DNA of 37,135 nt from Anaerolineae bacterium (GTDB lineage: Bacteria; Chloroflexota; Anaerolineae; 4572-78; J111). The notes under the pieces were generated by a model. It was not told the DNA's origin and made no database searches. It was given only the letters and a program-made list of their open reading frames with translations. Positions 1-7,888 of the stretch are shown here, one piece after another. The stretch lies in the NCBI GenBank assembly GCA_016926805.1, contig JAFGNV010000157.1, positions 1 to 37,135 on the forward strand, in the 5' to 3' direction. Every line of letters starts with the position of its first letter. Position 1 is the stretch's first letter. The position numbers were made by a program, and so were the translations under genes.

Positions 1-546
1 ATTGTGCGCGGCCTGGCCGATGCCCCGGAGAAGATGCTCTATCGCCAGATTTTTCTGGACACGGCCCAGTTAGCCAGAATTGTAATGAACATGCCCGACG
101 TGGACGAAAACCGGGTGGGCGCAATAGGCGGCAGTCAGGGCGGCGGGTTGACCCTGGCCTGCGCCGCGTTGGAACCCCGCCTCAAATTGGTAGCGCCGGT
201 GTATCCCTTTTTGTGCGACTATCAACGGGTGTGGGAAATTGACCTGGCCGAGGAAGCTTACGTTGAACTGCACCTATATTTCCGCCGCTTTGATCCGCTC
301 CACGAGCGCGAGGAGGAGTTATTCACCAAACTGGGTTACATTGATGTGCAACACCTGGCTTCACGCATTCAGGGTGAGGTGCTTATGTTTGTCAGTTTGC
401 TGGATAAAATATGCCCACCTTCAACCCAATTTGCGGCTTACAATAAAATCAAGGCCAAAAAGTCAATGGTCCTTTATCCTGATTTTGGGCATGAGAATCT
501 GCCGGGCCAGGCGGATACCATTTTTGAATTTATGCAAGGGTTGTAA
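1..546 (+). CDS. Acetylxylan esterase / cephalosporin-C deacetylase-type hydrolase (AXE1 family), C-terminal part
   Basis: The 5' end is cut by the window; the reading frame is open from base 1 and the stop is TAA at 544-546. The translated 181 residues match the second half of AXE1-family alpha/beta hydrolases, which remove acetyl groups from xylan, sugars or cephalosporin C. The nucleophile elbow GGSQGGG lies about residues 42-48. The acid Asp is probably in the DKICPPST segment, the usual place in AXE1. The catalytic His is in DFGHE near the C-terminus. The early RGL.D.PE...YR segment is also typical of the family. A bidirectional hairpin terminator follows directly. The GTG at 4-6 is not the true start because homology runs through it. 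The natural substrate cannot be told from the sequence. Confidence 0.85.
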   Translation: MVRGLADAPEKMLYRQIFLDTAQLARIVMNMPDVDENRVGAIGGSQGGGLTLACAALEPRLKLVAPVYPFLCDYQRVWEIDLAEEAYVELHLYFRRFDPLHEREEELFTKLGYIDVQHLASRIQGEVLMFVSLLDKICPPSTQFAAYNKIKAKKSMVLYPDFGHENLPGQADTIFEFMQGL

Positions 547-560
547 ATTCCTCAAAAACA

Positions 561-601
561 AACAGCCTCGCCACGGATGAAAACGGCGAGGCTGTTTTTT
601 A
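561..601. terminator. Bidirectional intrinsic terminator between the esterase and the acyl-CoA ligase
   Basis: A perfect 12-bp inverted repeat (AACAGCCTCGCC at 561-572, GGCGAGGCTGTT at 585-596) with a 12-nt loop is followed by a T-run on the plus strand. On the minus strand the other arm is followed by TTTGTTTTT. It sits between two convergent genes and can serve both. Confidence 0.9.
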
Positions 602-616
602 TCTACCTCGGTATGT

Positions 617-2431
617 TTATGCCGGTTCTTCCTGTTTCTCCTGCTGGTGCTGTTCCCGCTCCGCCTTTTGTTCGGCTTTCTGGGCGGCTTTCTCTTTTTC
701 TTTCTTTATCTCTTCTTCCACCAGTTGGTGCCGGTAAATTTTGCCGACCATTGTTTTGGGCAACTCGTCACGGAACTCAACGTACCTGGGAATTTTATAT
801 TCGGCCAGTCCTTCTTTACACCAATCGATCAGTTCTCTGCGAGTGCAAGTTTCCCCTTCTCTGAGCACCACAAACACCTTGGGCCGCTGGCTGGCGCCGC
901 CCACCGGCACGCCAATGGCGGCCGCTTCGAGCACTTTGGGATGCTCATAAAGCCGTTCTTCAATATCGCGCGGATATATGTTGAAGCCACCCGCCGCCAG
1001 AATCATGTCTTTCTTACGGTCCACAATCCGGAAGTAACCGTCCTCGGCCATCTCAGCTACATCGCCGGTGTGGAGCCATATTTTGCCGTCCGCGTGTCGG
1101 CGCAGGGTGTTGGCCGTTTCGGTGGGCATGTGCCAGTAACCTTTCATCACCTGCGGGCCGTGGATACAGAGCACTCCCGGCTGGCCGGGTTCCAGTTCTT
1201 TCTCTTCGGTTTCATTATCTACAATTTTGGCTTCGGTATCAGGGATGGGCACGCCGATGGTGCCAATCCGGCCGCCGCTACCCAGGGCATTGGCATGAGT
1301 TACCGGCGAGGCCTCGCTAAGACCATAGCCCTCTACCAATTTGCCGCCGGTGATACGCTGGAACTCTTGCTGCACTTCCACCGGCAGGCCCGCCGCCCCG
1401 CTGATACAGGCTTTGATGGATTTCAAATCGTATTTGCCTGCTTTAACCCCGGCATTGTTGTTGATGACAGTATACAACGTAGGCACGCCGGGCAACAGCG
1501 TGGGTTTGTGTTTGTTGATGGCGGTCAACACGTGGGCCAGATCACGCGCGTTAGGGATGATCACCTGGGTATGGCCGTGGAAAACAGAAAGGTTCATACA
1601 AACCGTCATCGAATAGCTGTGGGTCATGGGCAGGGCGGTGAGCATCACTTCTTCGCCGTCGGCGCCGGTGCCGCCGCCCATTAACCAGGCCGCGGCCTGG
1701 AGCGCGTTGGCCACAACGTTTTTGTGGGTCAGTTGGGCGCCTTTGGGCACGCCGGTCGTGCCGCCGGTATACATCAATACGGCGGTGTCATCTGGTGTAA
1801 TCTCAACGGGTTGGGGTTTGGCCGGGGCGGAAGACAAAAATTCTTGAAACCAGGTTGTGTTGGAATCGCCAGAAATATCAACCCGATGCCCATCTTTTTT
1901 CTCTTTAGCCACCGTAAAGAGAGTTTTGAGCAAGCCGGGAAAATATTCCTTGATGTTGGTCACAATCACGTGTTTGAGCGAAGTGTTGGCCCGCACCTGT
2001 CTGACGTTGGGGTAGAGCAGACTCAAGACAACGGCATAGGTTGCCTCGGCGTTATTGACCTGCTGCTCCACCTCGCGAGCCACATTCAGGGGGTTGCTGG
2101 GAACGACAATGCCGCCGGCGCGGAGTGTCCCGTAGTAGGCAATAACATACTGGGGACAATTGGGCATATAAATAGCCACCCGATCTCCCTTTTGCAAACC
2201 CAATTGCTGCAATCCGGCCGCAAAACGATCCACCAACATATCAAGTTGCGGGTAAGTCATTTTGCTGTGGACTTCACCCAACACCGGAGCCAGGCCGCCA
2301 AAAATGAGCGCCACGTTATGAGGAAACTTCTCGGCGCTCTTGCGCAAAAAATGGTCTATTTGGTCAGACGGATAATCAATGGAAGTAGGTACTTCGGGGT
2401 CATAAAATTGATGCCACGGACGTGTTTCCAT
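617..2431 (-). CDS. fadD: Long-chain fatty acid--CoA ligase (AMP-forming)
   Basis: The 604-residue protein is an ANL-superfamily adenylating enzyme. It would activate a fatty acid with ATP to an acyl-AMP and then to acyl-CoA. The P-loop-like AMP-binding motif YTGGTTGVPKG is at residues 221-231. The GYGLSEASP motif and the C-terminal hinge motif DRKKDMI, followed by GGFNIYPRDIEE, are present, as is the catalytic Lys region (PKTMVGKIYR). An AGGAGG Shine-Dalgarno lies about 9 nt before the ATG. The last 30 residues are a very charged Lys/Glu/Gln tail with no family counterpart that I know, probably disordered. The gene stands alone, ending at the shared terminator. Chain length is not readable from the sequence; long-chain is the best family call. 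Confidence 0.9.
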   Translation of the reverse strand: METRPWHQFYDPEVPTSIDYPSDQIDHFLRKSAEKFPHNVALIFGGLAPVLGEVHSKMTYPQLDMLVDRFAAGLQQLGLQKGDRVAIYMPNCPQYVIAYYGTLRAGGIVVPSNPLNVAREVEQQVNNAEATYAVVLSLLYPNVRQVRANTSLKHVIVTNIKEYFPGLLKTLFTVAKEKKDGHRVDISGDSNTTWFQEFLSSAPAKPQPVEITPDDTAVLMYTGGTTGVPKGAQLTHKNVVANALQAAAWLMGGGTGADGEEVMLTALPMTHSYSMTVCMNLSVFHGHTQVIIPNARDLAHVLTAINKHKPTLLPGVPTLYTVINNNAGVKAGKYDLKSIKACISGAAGLPVEVQQEFQRITGGKLVEGYGLSEASPVTHANALGSGGRIGTIGVPIPDTEAKIVDNETEEKELEPGQPGVLCIHGPQVMKGYWHMPTETANTLRRHADGKIWLHTGDVAEMAEDGYFRIVDRKKDMILAAGGFNIYPRDIEERLYEHPKVLEAAAIGVPVGGASQRPKVFVVLREGETCTRRELIDWCKEGLAEYKIPRYVEFRDELPKTMVGKIYRHQLVEEEIKKEKEKAAQKAEQKAEREQHQQEKQEEPA

Positions 2432-2813
2432 AGTTGAATCCTCCTGCGATTCTTCTGTCTACATTGACTGAACGTATCTTACTAAAATCCCCCCAACTTT
2501 TTAAAGAATACAGAAACATCAGTCTTTACCCTATAACACCTCTGCCTGGAATCGGATACGAGCCTGAAGCAGTTGTAAACTGGCATAGATGATAGACACA
2601 CCTCATTGTGAAAAAAACAGTTTAGTTTTGTGGGGAAAAGTGCAGCCAGAGGTGCGCGCGCCAAGAGTATACTCACTTGTCGATTGATGCGCAAAACGCA
2701 ACGCGATTTTTGGGATTTTTTGGCAAAGGTTCGCCGGGTTCTGGAAATCATCAGGGGCTGGCCCATCAATGATGGTGCCCATCAATGATGGTGCCCATCA
2801 ATGATGGTGCCCA
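2432..2813. other. Intergenic region with a tandem repeat and no credible gene
   Basis: No open frame here has a plausible start or composition. Short frames on the minus strand begin inside the repeat and look random. A perfect 10-bp palindrome, GAGTATACTC, lies at 2665-2674. The right end is the 16-bp tandem repeat described separately. Confidence 0.6.
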
Positions 2814-2824
2814 TCAACGATGGT
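2761..2824. repeat. Four-copy 16-bp tandem repeat of palindromic units
   Basis: The unit GCCCATCAATGATGGT occurs four times head to tail at 2761-2776, 2777-2792, 2793-2808 and 2809-2824. The fourth has one change (AACGATGG). Each unit contains CCATCA-A-TGATGG, an inverted repeat around one base, so every copy can fold on itself or pair with a neighbour. The last unit overlaps the stop codon (TGA at 2814-2816, minus strand) of the protease-like gene, encoding its final residue and stop. Confidence 0.95.
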
Positions 2825-3575
2825 ATTGCACCTGCCGCCCCAATACCCAAGCAAAGAATGTCTCAATCATAAGAATTATCAAAAAAAAGAAGAGATCCAC
2901 CGCAATGGTAATAACAAACGCATAAAGTAGATGAGCAATAATGGTCAGGCCGATGGCTTGAATCTGAGGAGAGAGAGCAGGATTCAAACCCAAACCGATG
3001 GCCAAAAACAGCGCCAATCCCAGGTAGATGAGAACGCTCCACCAGGCTTCCCGGTCAGAGGCGCTGGGCAGCATGGCGTTGGAAATGGCAAAAATCAGGT
3101 AAAGCCACAGCCACACATCCGGGGTGGATAGGATTTTGACCAGGGCTTGGCCCATCACTTCGAGGTCCCCGCTGCTGAGGGCCTGGCCCAAATCTGCCAA
3201 TTCCAGGCGGCCCAGGCCAATGATGAGGATGGCCATACTGCCAAAAATGAGCGGAGCCAGGCCGATCAAACTGTGACGGAAGGGATCGGCGACCTCGACC
3301 TGCACTGCGCCCATCTGTAACTGTCCGCGGCGTTGTTTGGGCCACAGCGAGAATCGACCCGTTTTGACCCGCAGGAGTTTAGCCGTGAGCCAGTGGCTCA
3401 GTTCGTGCAGAAAGGTGCCGGGCAAGAACAGAACCCAAAAAAACCACATAGCGGCCTTCTGGCTGCCGGTCAACAAAAAAGCAACCCCCTGAACATGGCT
3501 ACTAATCCAACGTTTCAGGGGGTACATTACGCCAAAAGAAACAATCAGCCAGAAAAGGGTTAACCAACCGGACAT
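2814..3575 (-). CDS. M50-like multi-pass membrane zinc metalloprotease
   Basis: The 253-residue protein is strongly hydrophobic, with about six predicted membrane segments. HELSH sits in a membrane-associated segment near residue 58, matching the zinc-binding HExxH of site-2-type proteases. Further on, NAMLPSASD resembles the N..P....D motif that supplies the third zinc ligand in M50 enzymes, though the spacing is N-x3-P-x3-D, one residue off, and the following Gly is Arg. M50 proteases cut substrates inside or near the membrane; the substrate here is unknown. It lies 39 bp downstream of tpiA on the same strand and may be cotranscribed. The ATG at 3573-3575 has only a weak GAAGAA ribosome site. 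It could also be an M50 relative that has lost activity. Confidence 0.6.
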   Translation of the reverse strand: MSGWLTLFWLIVSFGVMYPLKRWISSHVQGVAFLLTGSQKAAMWFFWVLFLPGTFLHELSHWLTAKLLRVKTGRFSLWPKQRRGQLQMGAVQVEVADPFRHSLIGLAPLIFGSMAILIIGLGRLELADLGQALSSGDLEVMGQALVKILSTPDVWLWLYLIFAISNAMLPSASDREAWWSVLIYLGLALFLAIGLGLNPALSPQIQAIGLTIIAHLLYAFVITIAVDLFFFLIILMIETFFAWVLGRQVQYHR

Positions 3576-3614
3576 TTCTTCGTTGCGCGTTAGAAGGCTA
3601 AACGCATCAGCGCG

Positions 3615-4382
3615 TTAGCGATATTTAACCAGAGCGCCTTTGACCAAGGCCACAAAGCTATCGGCTTTTAGGCTGGCTCCGCCGACAAGCGCGCCGTCAA
3701 CATCGGGCTGGGCCATAAAGGTTTCGATGTTGTCCGGCTTGACACTGCCGCCATACTGAATCCGGATCTGTTGGGCCACGGCATCGCCGTAAATTCCGGC
3801 TAAGACACCTCGAATAGCGCCATTGATGATACGGTTGGCGTCTTCCGGTTGGGCATTTCTGCCGGTGCCAATGGCCCAAATCGGCTCGTAGGCCACCACC
3901 ACTGTGGGAGCTTCTGCGGCAGACATACCGGCAAACGCGGCTTTGACTTGCCCGCCGACAAAGGACTCGGTTTCACCAGCTTCGTTTTGCGCCAAATTTT
4001 CGCCCACACACACAATGGGATTGAGGTGATGCGCCAGTGCCGCCTTGACTTTTTTGTTCACGCCCTCGTCGGTTTCGCCAAAGAATTGGCGGCGTTCAGA
4101 GTGACCAAGGATCACGTAATCACACCAGCCCTTCAGCATCAAGGGCGACACTTCGCCGGTAAAAGCGCCCTGTTCTTCCCAGTGCATATTTTGGGCACCC
4201 AAGCCAACCTCGCTATCGGTAATTACATCCACTACCGCGTTTAACGCCGTAAACGGCGGGCACAAAACCACCTCAACCCCTTCGATGTTGGCCACAGCCT
4301 CGCGCACCTGGCGGGCCAGCAGCACGGCCTCGGCAATAGTTTTGTGCATTTTCCAGTTTCCGGCAATAATCGGTGTTCGCAT
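3615..4382 (-). CDS. tpiA: Triosephosphate isomerase
   Basis: The 255-residue enzyme interconverts dihydroxyacetone phosphate and glyceraldehyde 3-phosphate in glycolysis and gluconeogenesis. The N-terminus has GNWKMHK with the active-site Asn and Lys, GHSERR holds the catalytic His, YEPIWAIGTG holds the catalytic Glu and flexible loop 6, and YGGSVKPDN is the phosphate-binding loop. The frame is open for 54 more codons upstream, but the ATG at 4380-4382 is chosen because it gives the canonical N-terminus and has AAGGAG about 9 nt upstream. Length is normal for the family. Its promoter shares a -35 region with the divergent glycosylase gene. Confidence 0.97.
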   Translation of the reverse strand: MRTPIIAGNWKMHKTIAEAVLLARQVREAVANIEGVEVVLCPPFTALNAVVDVITDSEVGLGAQNMHWEEQGAFTGEVSPLMLKGWCDYVILGHSERRQFFGETDEGVNKKVKAALAHHLNPIVCVGENLAQNEAGETESFVGGQVKAAFAGMSAAEAPTVVVAYEPIWAIGTGRNAQPEDANRIINGAIRGVLAGIYGDAVAQQIRIQYGGSVKPDNIETFMAQPDVDGALVGGASLKADSFVALVKGALVKYR

Positions 4383-4423
4383 GATAATGTCTCCTTCCCA
4401 ACATGGAAAAATAAAATCGCCGT

Positions 4424-4452
4424 ATCTTACCATACTTGCCTGCGCTTGGCAA
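4424..4452 (-). promoter_or_regulatory. sigma70-type promoter for tpiA
   Basis: On the minus strand, TTGCCA (4447-4452), a 17-bp spacer and TAAGAT (4424-4429), with TG one base upstream of the -10 (extended -10). The -35 box overlaps the -35 of the divergent promoter. Confidence 0.65.
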
Positions 4453-4475
4453 TGAATAGGGATATAGGGTACAAT
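4446..4475 (+). promoter_or_regulatory. sigma70-type promoter for the 3-methyladenine glycosylase gene
   Basis: TTGGCA (4446-4451), an 18-bp spacer and TACAAT (4470-4475), 36 bp before the GTG start. The -35 hexamer coincides with the -35 of the tpiA promoter on the other strand. Confidence 0.6.
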
Positions 4476-4511
4476 GCTGAAGGATACACCCCTCCAGACA
4501 AATGGTGACTT

Positions 4512-5108
4512 GTGACGATCATTCAACCAGATTTTTTTGCTCAATCCACTTTAAGTGTCGCCCGCGCTCTCCTGGGACAACGTCTGGTGCGGGAGATAGA
4601 TGGACAACGCCTCAGTGGGCTGATTGTCGAAACCGAGGCTTACGTTGGCCCCCACGATACTGCCAGCCACGCCAGCCGGGGCCGCACGCCGCGTACCGGG
4701 GTGATGTTTGGCCCGCCCGGTCGAACGTACGTTTATCTGGTGTACGGAATGCACTTCATGCTCAATATCGTTACAGAAGCCGAGGATTTTCCGGCGGCAG
4801 TGCTCATTCGGGCAGTGGAGCCGGTGGAGGGGCTAGACGCTATGCGGGTGAACCGGCGCGGCCATCCGGCCAATATCCAGAACTTGACTAACGGCCCTGC
4901 CAAACTCTGCCAGGCCCTGGTCATTGATAAAACCCTCAATAATTGGGACATCAGCCTGGGACAGAAATTATGGGTAGAATTTGTCAATTCTGTCGCTGAA
5001 GCTGAGATCGGGGCCGGGCCACGCCGTGGTATCGATTACGCCCAACCGCAGGATCAGGCCATGCCGTGGCGATTTTGGATCAAGGGGAATCGGTTTGTAT
5101 CCAAATAG
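4512..5108 (+). CDS. DNA-3-methyladenine glycosylase (AAG/MPG family)
   Basis: The 198-residue protein is a monofunctional AAG-type glycosylase, which removes alkylated purines such as 3-methyladenine and hypoxanthine to start base excision repair. Family landmarks are the early ETEAYVGPHDTASHA segment with the catalytic Glu, the RTGVMFGPPG...YVYLVYGMH block, IRAVEP, and LTNGPAKLCQAL. It ends with PRRGIDYA and a PWRFWI segment. The GTG at 4512-4514 gives the standard N-terminus (PDFFAQSTL.VARALLGQ.LV); the ribosome site is weak. The gene is convergent with the RusA-like gene, only 10 bp apart. Confidence 0.93.
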   Translation: MTIIQPDFFAQSTLSVARALLGQRLVREIDGQRLSGLIVETEAYVGPHDTASHASRGRTPRTGVMFGPPGRTYVYLVYGMHFMLNIVTEAEDFPAAVLIRAVEPVEGLDAMRVNRRGHPANIQNLTNGPAKLCQALVIDKTLNNWDISLGQKLWVEFVNSVAEAEIGAGPRRGIDYAQPQDQAMPWRFWIKGNRFVSK

Positions 5109-5118
5109 AAGGTAAAGG

Positions 5119-5562
5119 TTAATCTTTTGCTTCCGCTTCCGCCAAATATACATACTCATCATCAAACTGCCAATGAGGAATAACCTCCAACTCAACCTCG
5201 ACTCTGGGGTTGGTGGGGGCAATCCGTTTGACCAGGTGAATGTCGACCACCCGATTGTCGTTGATGCCCAATCCCTCTAAAATGGCGTCCTGGGTAATCT
5301 TCAACCCACCATCCAAATCCCGGCGCAGCGGAGTTTCAAAATAAAAATCCAAAAACAGGCCAATCCAGCCTTGCTGCAGGGCCTCGACAAAATCATCGGT
5401 AATAACTTCATCCACCCGCAGCCGATGCAGGTATTGTCGCACTTTTCTTTTAAAGGCGATATGGGCCTTTGAAAGCACCCGCCGGTTGCCCACTTGGGTG
5501 TATTGGTCGTTCACACTTGGCGGTAGGGGCAGGCTAAAACGCACGCGTTGAATTTCGGTCAT
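5119..5562 (-). CDS. RusA-family Holliday junction resolvase
   Basis: The 147-residue protein matches RusA crossover junction endodeoxyribonucleases, dimeric enzymes that cut four-way junctions. It has the N-terminal PPSVND.Y segment, a basic helix, then RRDLDGGLKITQDAILEGLGINDNRV, whose DxD, Lys and later Asp correspond to the metal-binding acidic residues and Lys of RusA. The usual RDxDN is RDLDG and the usual DD is ND, so the active site is slightly divergent but keeps its Asp residues. RusA is often phage-borne, but no phage gene is near. It has its own promoter at 5681-5709. Confidence 0.85.
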   Translation of the reverse strand: MTEIQRVRFSLPLPPSVNDQYTQVGNRRVLSKAHIAFKRKVRQYLHRLRVDEVITDDFVEALQQGWIGLFLDFYFETPLRRDLDGGLKITQDAILEGLGINDNRVVDIHLVKRIAPTNPRVEVELEVIPHWQFDDEYVYLAEAEAKD

Positions 5563-5680
5563 GGTGTTTTGTCAACTCCAGGATAACCGGCCTTTGTACA
5601 TTCCCATCAACAACTTTTCCGCTTTAAATTCGTATAACTCACTGAACCGGCTACCCGATTACCTTGCCTCTTTTTAAGAT

Positions 5681-5709
5681 ATTGTAGCACACTTGTTCTT
5701 AGGTTACAA
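5681..5709 (-). promoter_or_regulatory. sigma70-type promoter for the RusA-like gene
   Basis: On the minus strand, TTGTAA (5704-5709), a 17-bp spacer and TACAAT (5681-5686), with the extended -10 TGC just upstream. The leader would be about 115 nt. Confidence 0.6.
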
Positions 5710-5782
5710 CTCATTGGAGATGGATGCGTCCAGAATTTTCGGACAGACCCGGCCAGATGGGATTCAGACCCTTTGGCCCTGT

Positions 5783-5812
5783 TTGGAAATTTAAGCTAAT
5801 GACGTGTATAAT
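5783..5812 (+). promoter_or_regulatory. Probable promoter of the pspA gene
   Basis: TTGGAA (5783-5788), an 18-bp spacer and TATAAT (5807-5812), about 97 bp before the pspA start. No sigma54-type GG-N10-GC element, as found in enterobacterial psp operons, was noticed. Confidence 0.5.
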
Positions 5813-5908
5813 GGTACGCGTGAACCTATCAATATACTGGCGTAACCACCAGGGATGTGATACAATCAAACTGCCCCTAAACCATTGAAGATCAAGGAGA
5901 CCCAATTT

Positions 5909-6631
5909 ATGGCACAGTCATTATTCCAAAAAGTACAGACCCTTATCTCGGCCAACATGCACGCCATGATCGATAGCGCGCTCGATGCCAATTCGGTGGC
6001 GGTGTTGGACGAGTATATTCGCCAGGCAGAGAATAACCTGGATGATCTGGAAGACGCGCTGGTTACGGTCAAAGGACAGGTGAAAACCCTCAAGCGCAAA
6101 TACGAGGCTTTCCAGGCCGAGGCCGATGCTCTGGATGCCGACATCGACCGCTTGCTCAAATTAGGCAAAGACGACCTGGCCATCGCCGCACAGAGCCAAT
6201 ACAATTCCAAAGCCGACCTGGCCGAAGAATACCGTCAGCAATATTTGCGACAAAAAACAGAAGCCGACAAACTGGCCGATGCCCGCCTTAAATTGGAGTC
6301 CCGGTTGCGCACCATCAAACAGGAACGAGAGCATGTGCTGGGCTTGCTGGAACTGGCCAAAACCAAAGAAATTGCAGCCAAGAGCATGAAGTCGCTGGAT
6401 GCGCTGGAAGGCGTGGGCGATTCTGATATTGCCCGGGTGGCCGACAAAATCCGCGCCCGGCTCGACCGGGCCGACGCCGAAGTTGAAATGCGCGCCGATC
6501 GCCTGAGTACGCGTATGGATGACGTGCTGCAAAAAGACCGGTTAGAAGGCCAACTGGCCGAGCGCCGTCGCCGCTTGCAGTTGGCAGAAGCTGAAGAAGA
6601 GGCGGAAGAAACAGCCGCCAGCGATACTTAA
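5909..6631 (+). CDS. pspA: PspA/IM30 family membrane-stress protein
   Basis: The 240-residue protein is almost entirely helical coiled coil, as expected for PspA/Vipp1/IM30, which are ESCRT-III-like proteins. They assemble on the inner face of the cytoplasmic membrane and protect it under stress. The N-terminus is typical (short amphipathic helix, then DEYIRQAENNLDDLEDALVTVKGQ, close to the classic ..RQ.e..L...r..la). A basic/acidic heptad-rich centre runs to about residue 190 and the tail is Glu-rich. The ATG at 5909 is chosen over an upstream in-frame ATG at 5885 because AAGGAG lies 9 nt before it. The next gene, about 150 bp downstream, encodes a membrane coiled-coil protein and is probably a partner. 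Confidence 0.85.
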   Translation: MAQSLFQKVQTLISANMHAMIDSALDANSVAVLDEYIRQAENNLDDLEDALVTVKGQVKTLKRKYEAFQAEADALDADIDRLLKLGKDDLAIAAQSQYNSKADLAEEYRQQYLRQKTEADKLADARLKLESRLRTIKQEREHVLGLLELAKTKEIAAKSMKSLDALEGVGDSDIARVADKIRARLDRADAEVEMRADRLSTRMDDVLQKDRLEGQLAERRRRLQLAEAEEEAEETAASDT

Positions 6632-6677
6632 AGTGGCATAGCCACATTTCTCAGCAAAAAACAAAGTGATTTTAATT

Positions 6678-6737
6678 GATTGTTGGTAACAACGGCCGAG
6701 GTCCTGATTGCCACCACCACCGTTACTACCAACAATC
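6678..6737 (+). other. Intercistronic stem-loop between pspA and its neighbour
   Basis: GATTGTTGGTAACAACGG (6678-6695) and CCGTTACTACCAACAATC (6720-6737) form an 18-bp stem with two adjacent mismatches and a 24-nt loop. There is no T-run after it, so it is not a clear terminator; it may set mRNA stability or the expression ratio of the two genes. A small GTGGC-ATA-GCCAC hairpin lies earlier, at about 6633-6645. Confidence 0.6.
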
Positions 6738-6778
6738 TGGCGTGCCATAGCCATTTTTACCCAAAAACCAGGAGACCG

Positions 6779-7708
6779 ATGCCTTCAGAAACAAGAAAGT
6801 ACCTGGAAAAGCGTGCTCGAGACGCTATTCTCAAAAATATCATCAAAAATTATAAACAGCAACGAGCCAACTGGTTGCAGGACCCCGCCATCAAAAAAGC
6901 CGTCTGGTCCTATGCGTTTTTCCGCACCGCCAATGCGGTCATTATCGGCGCGATTATTGTCCTGACTGCCTGTGTATCGCTCATGATCCTTCCGGCCTTG
7001 GGCCTGGTGGGATTAGGCTGGCTGGCGGCGGGTGGTTTAATTGGCCTTGTGGTGTTAGGGTTGGCCGAGGTCATGTTTCTATACGCCGCTACCAGAGATG
7101 AAAAGGCGCATGCTCAGGCCGTATCCGAAATCTTTGAGCCACAAATCAATTTTGACCCCAATACCATCACCGATAACGAATTACGGGGCAAGGTAGACGA
7201 TGCCTTAAAATACTGGTCGCTCATTGATGATACCGTGGGCAAAGTGCCCAAGGGCGTGCTGCGCGACCGCCTGGCCCGGACCACGGGTGAAGTGACGCAC
7301 TGGTTGCAAGCAGTTTACAACCTGGCTGATAGGGTTGATAAATTCCATTTGAACAAGGTGATCGAGCAGGATTTGCAGAACGTGCCCAAGGCCATTGCCC
7401 AGTACCAGCGCAAGCTTACCACCGAAGACAATGAGGGTGTGCGCCAGCAACTGGAAAAGACAATTGCCGATAGAAAACGTCAATTGGACACGCTGCAAAA
7501 TCTGGAAAACCACATGGAAAAAGCATCGTACCAGTTAGACAGCACCATCTCCGCCCTGGGCACCGTCTATTCCCAATTACTGCTGGTCGACACCAAAGAA
7601 GAACAAGGCGGCCGGATTAGTCGTCTCCAGGAAAAGGTCTCGGAAGAGGTACAGCAACTCGAAGACCTGACCGAGGCTATGGATGAAGTTTATCAGAGTT
7701 CGACCTAA
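6779..7708 (+). CDS. Membrane-anchored coiled-coil protein of unknown function, next to pspA
   Basis: The 309-residue protein is not assigned to a family. It starts with a basic N-terminus (residues 1-45), then two adjacent hydrophobic segments at about 51-75 and 77-104, then about 200 mostly helical, highly charged residues with heptad patterns, especially 205-309 (repeated Leu/Gln/Glu/Lys). The topology is probably a membrane hairpin with both ends in the cytoplasm. The ATG at 6779 is chosen because AGGAG lies 5 nt upstream; 33 further codons upstream are open but unlikely. Position after pspA suggests a PspA membrane partner analogous in role, not sequence, to PspB/PspC or LiaF. That role is inference from context. 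Confidence 0.55.
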   Translation: MPSETRKYLEKRARDAILKNIIKNYKQQRANWLQDPAIKKAVWSYAFFRTANAVIIGAIIVLTACVSLMILPALGLVGLGWLAAGGLIGLVVLGLAEVMFLYAATRDEKAHAQAVSEIFEPQINFDPNTITDNELRGKVDDALKYWSLIDDTVGKVPKGVLRDRLARTTGEVTHWLQAVYNLADRVDKFHLNKVIEQDLQNVPKAIAQYQRKLTTEDNEGVRQQLEKTIADRKRQLDTLQNLENHMEKASYQLDSTISALGTVYSQLLLVDTKEEQGGRISRLQEKVSEEVQQLEDLTEAMDEVYQSST

Positions 7709-7857
7709 AAAAACGGGCCGAAACAGGAACCAGGTAGAGACGAGGCACTTGGATTGATGTTTTGGGGCAAAGTTTTCCACGCTTCGGGTTACCTTACCCC
7801 TCCTCCCGCCCCACCTTACCAAACGGTCTCACATATTCAAATTGCCACGCCTGTCTT

Positions 7858-7886
7858 TTGACTCATCTTGCGCTCAATGATATAAT
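7858..7886 (+). promoter_or_regulatory. Strong promoter of the PIG-L deacetylase gene
   Basis: TTGACT (7858-7863), a 17-bp spacer and TATAAT (7881-7886), with TGA immediately upstream as an extended -10. The transcript would start near 7893, giving an approximately 85-nt leader. Confidence 0.75.
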
Positions 7887-7888
7887 TA

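Larger units (their letters stand above)
5563..5908. other. Divergent intergenic region with promoters for the RusA-like gene and pspA
   Basis: About 345 bp without a credible gene. It holds a minus-strand promoter at 5681-5709 and a plus-strand promoter at 5783-5812. A second possible -10 (TACAAT at 5861-5866) has only a weak -35. Confidence 0.6.

Noticed and set aside
647..1684. 345-residue open frame on the plus strand
   Set aside because: It lies fully antisense to the well-supported acyl-CoA ligase gene; its composition (His- and Phe-rich) is that of a shadow frame.
2482..2785. Short minus-strand frames in the region after the M50-like gene
   Set aside because: They start in or near the tandem repeat, have no ribosome site and show no domain.
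2761..2824. CRISPR array
   Set aside because: The units are contiguous without spacers and only 16 bp long.
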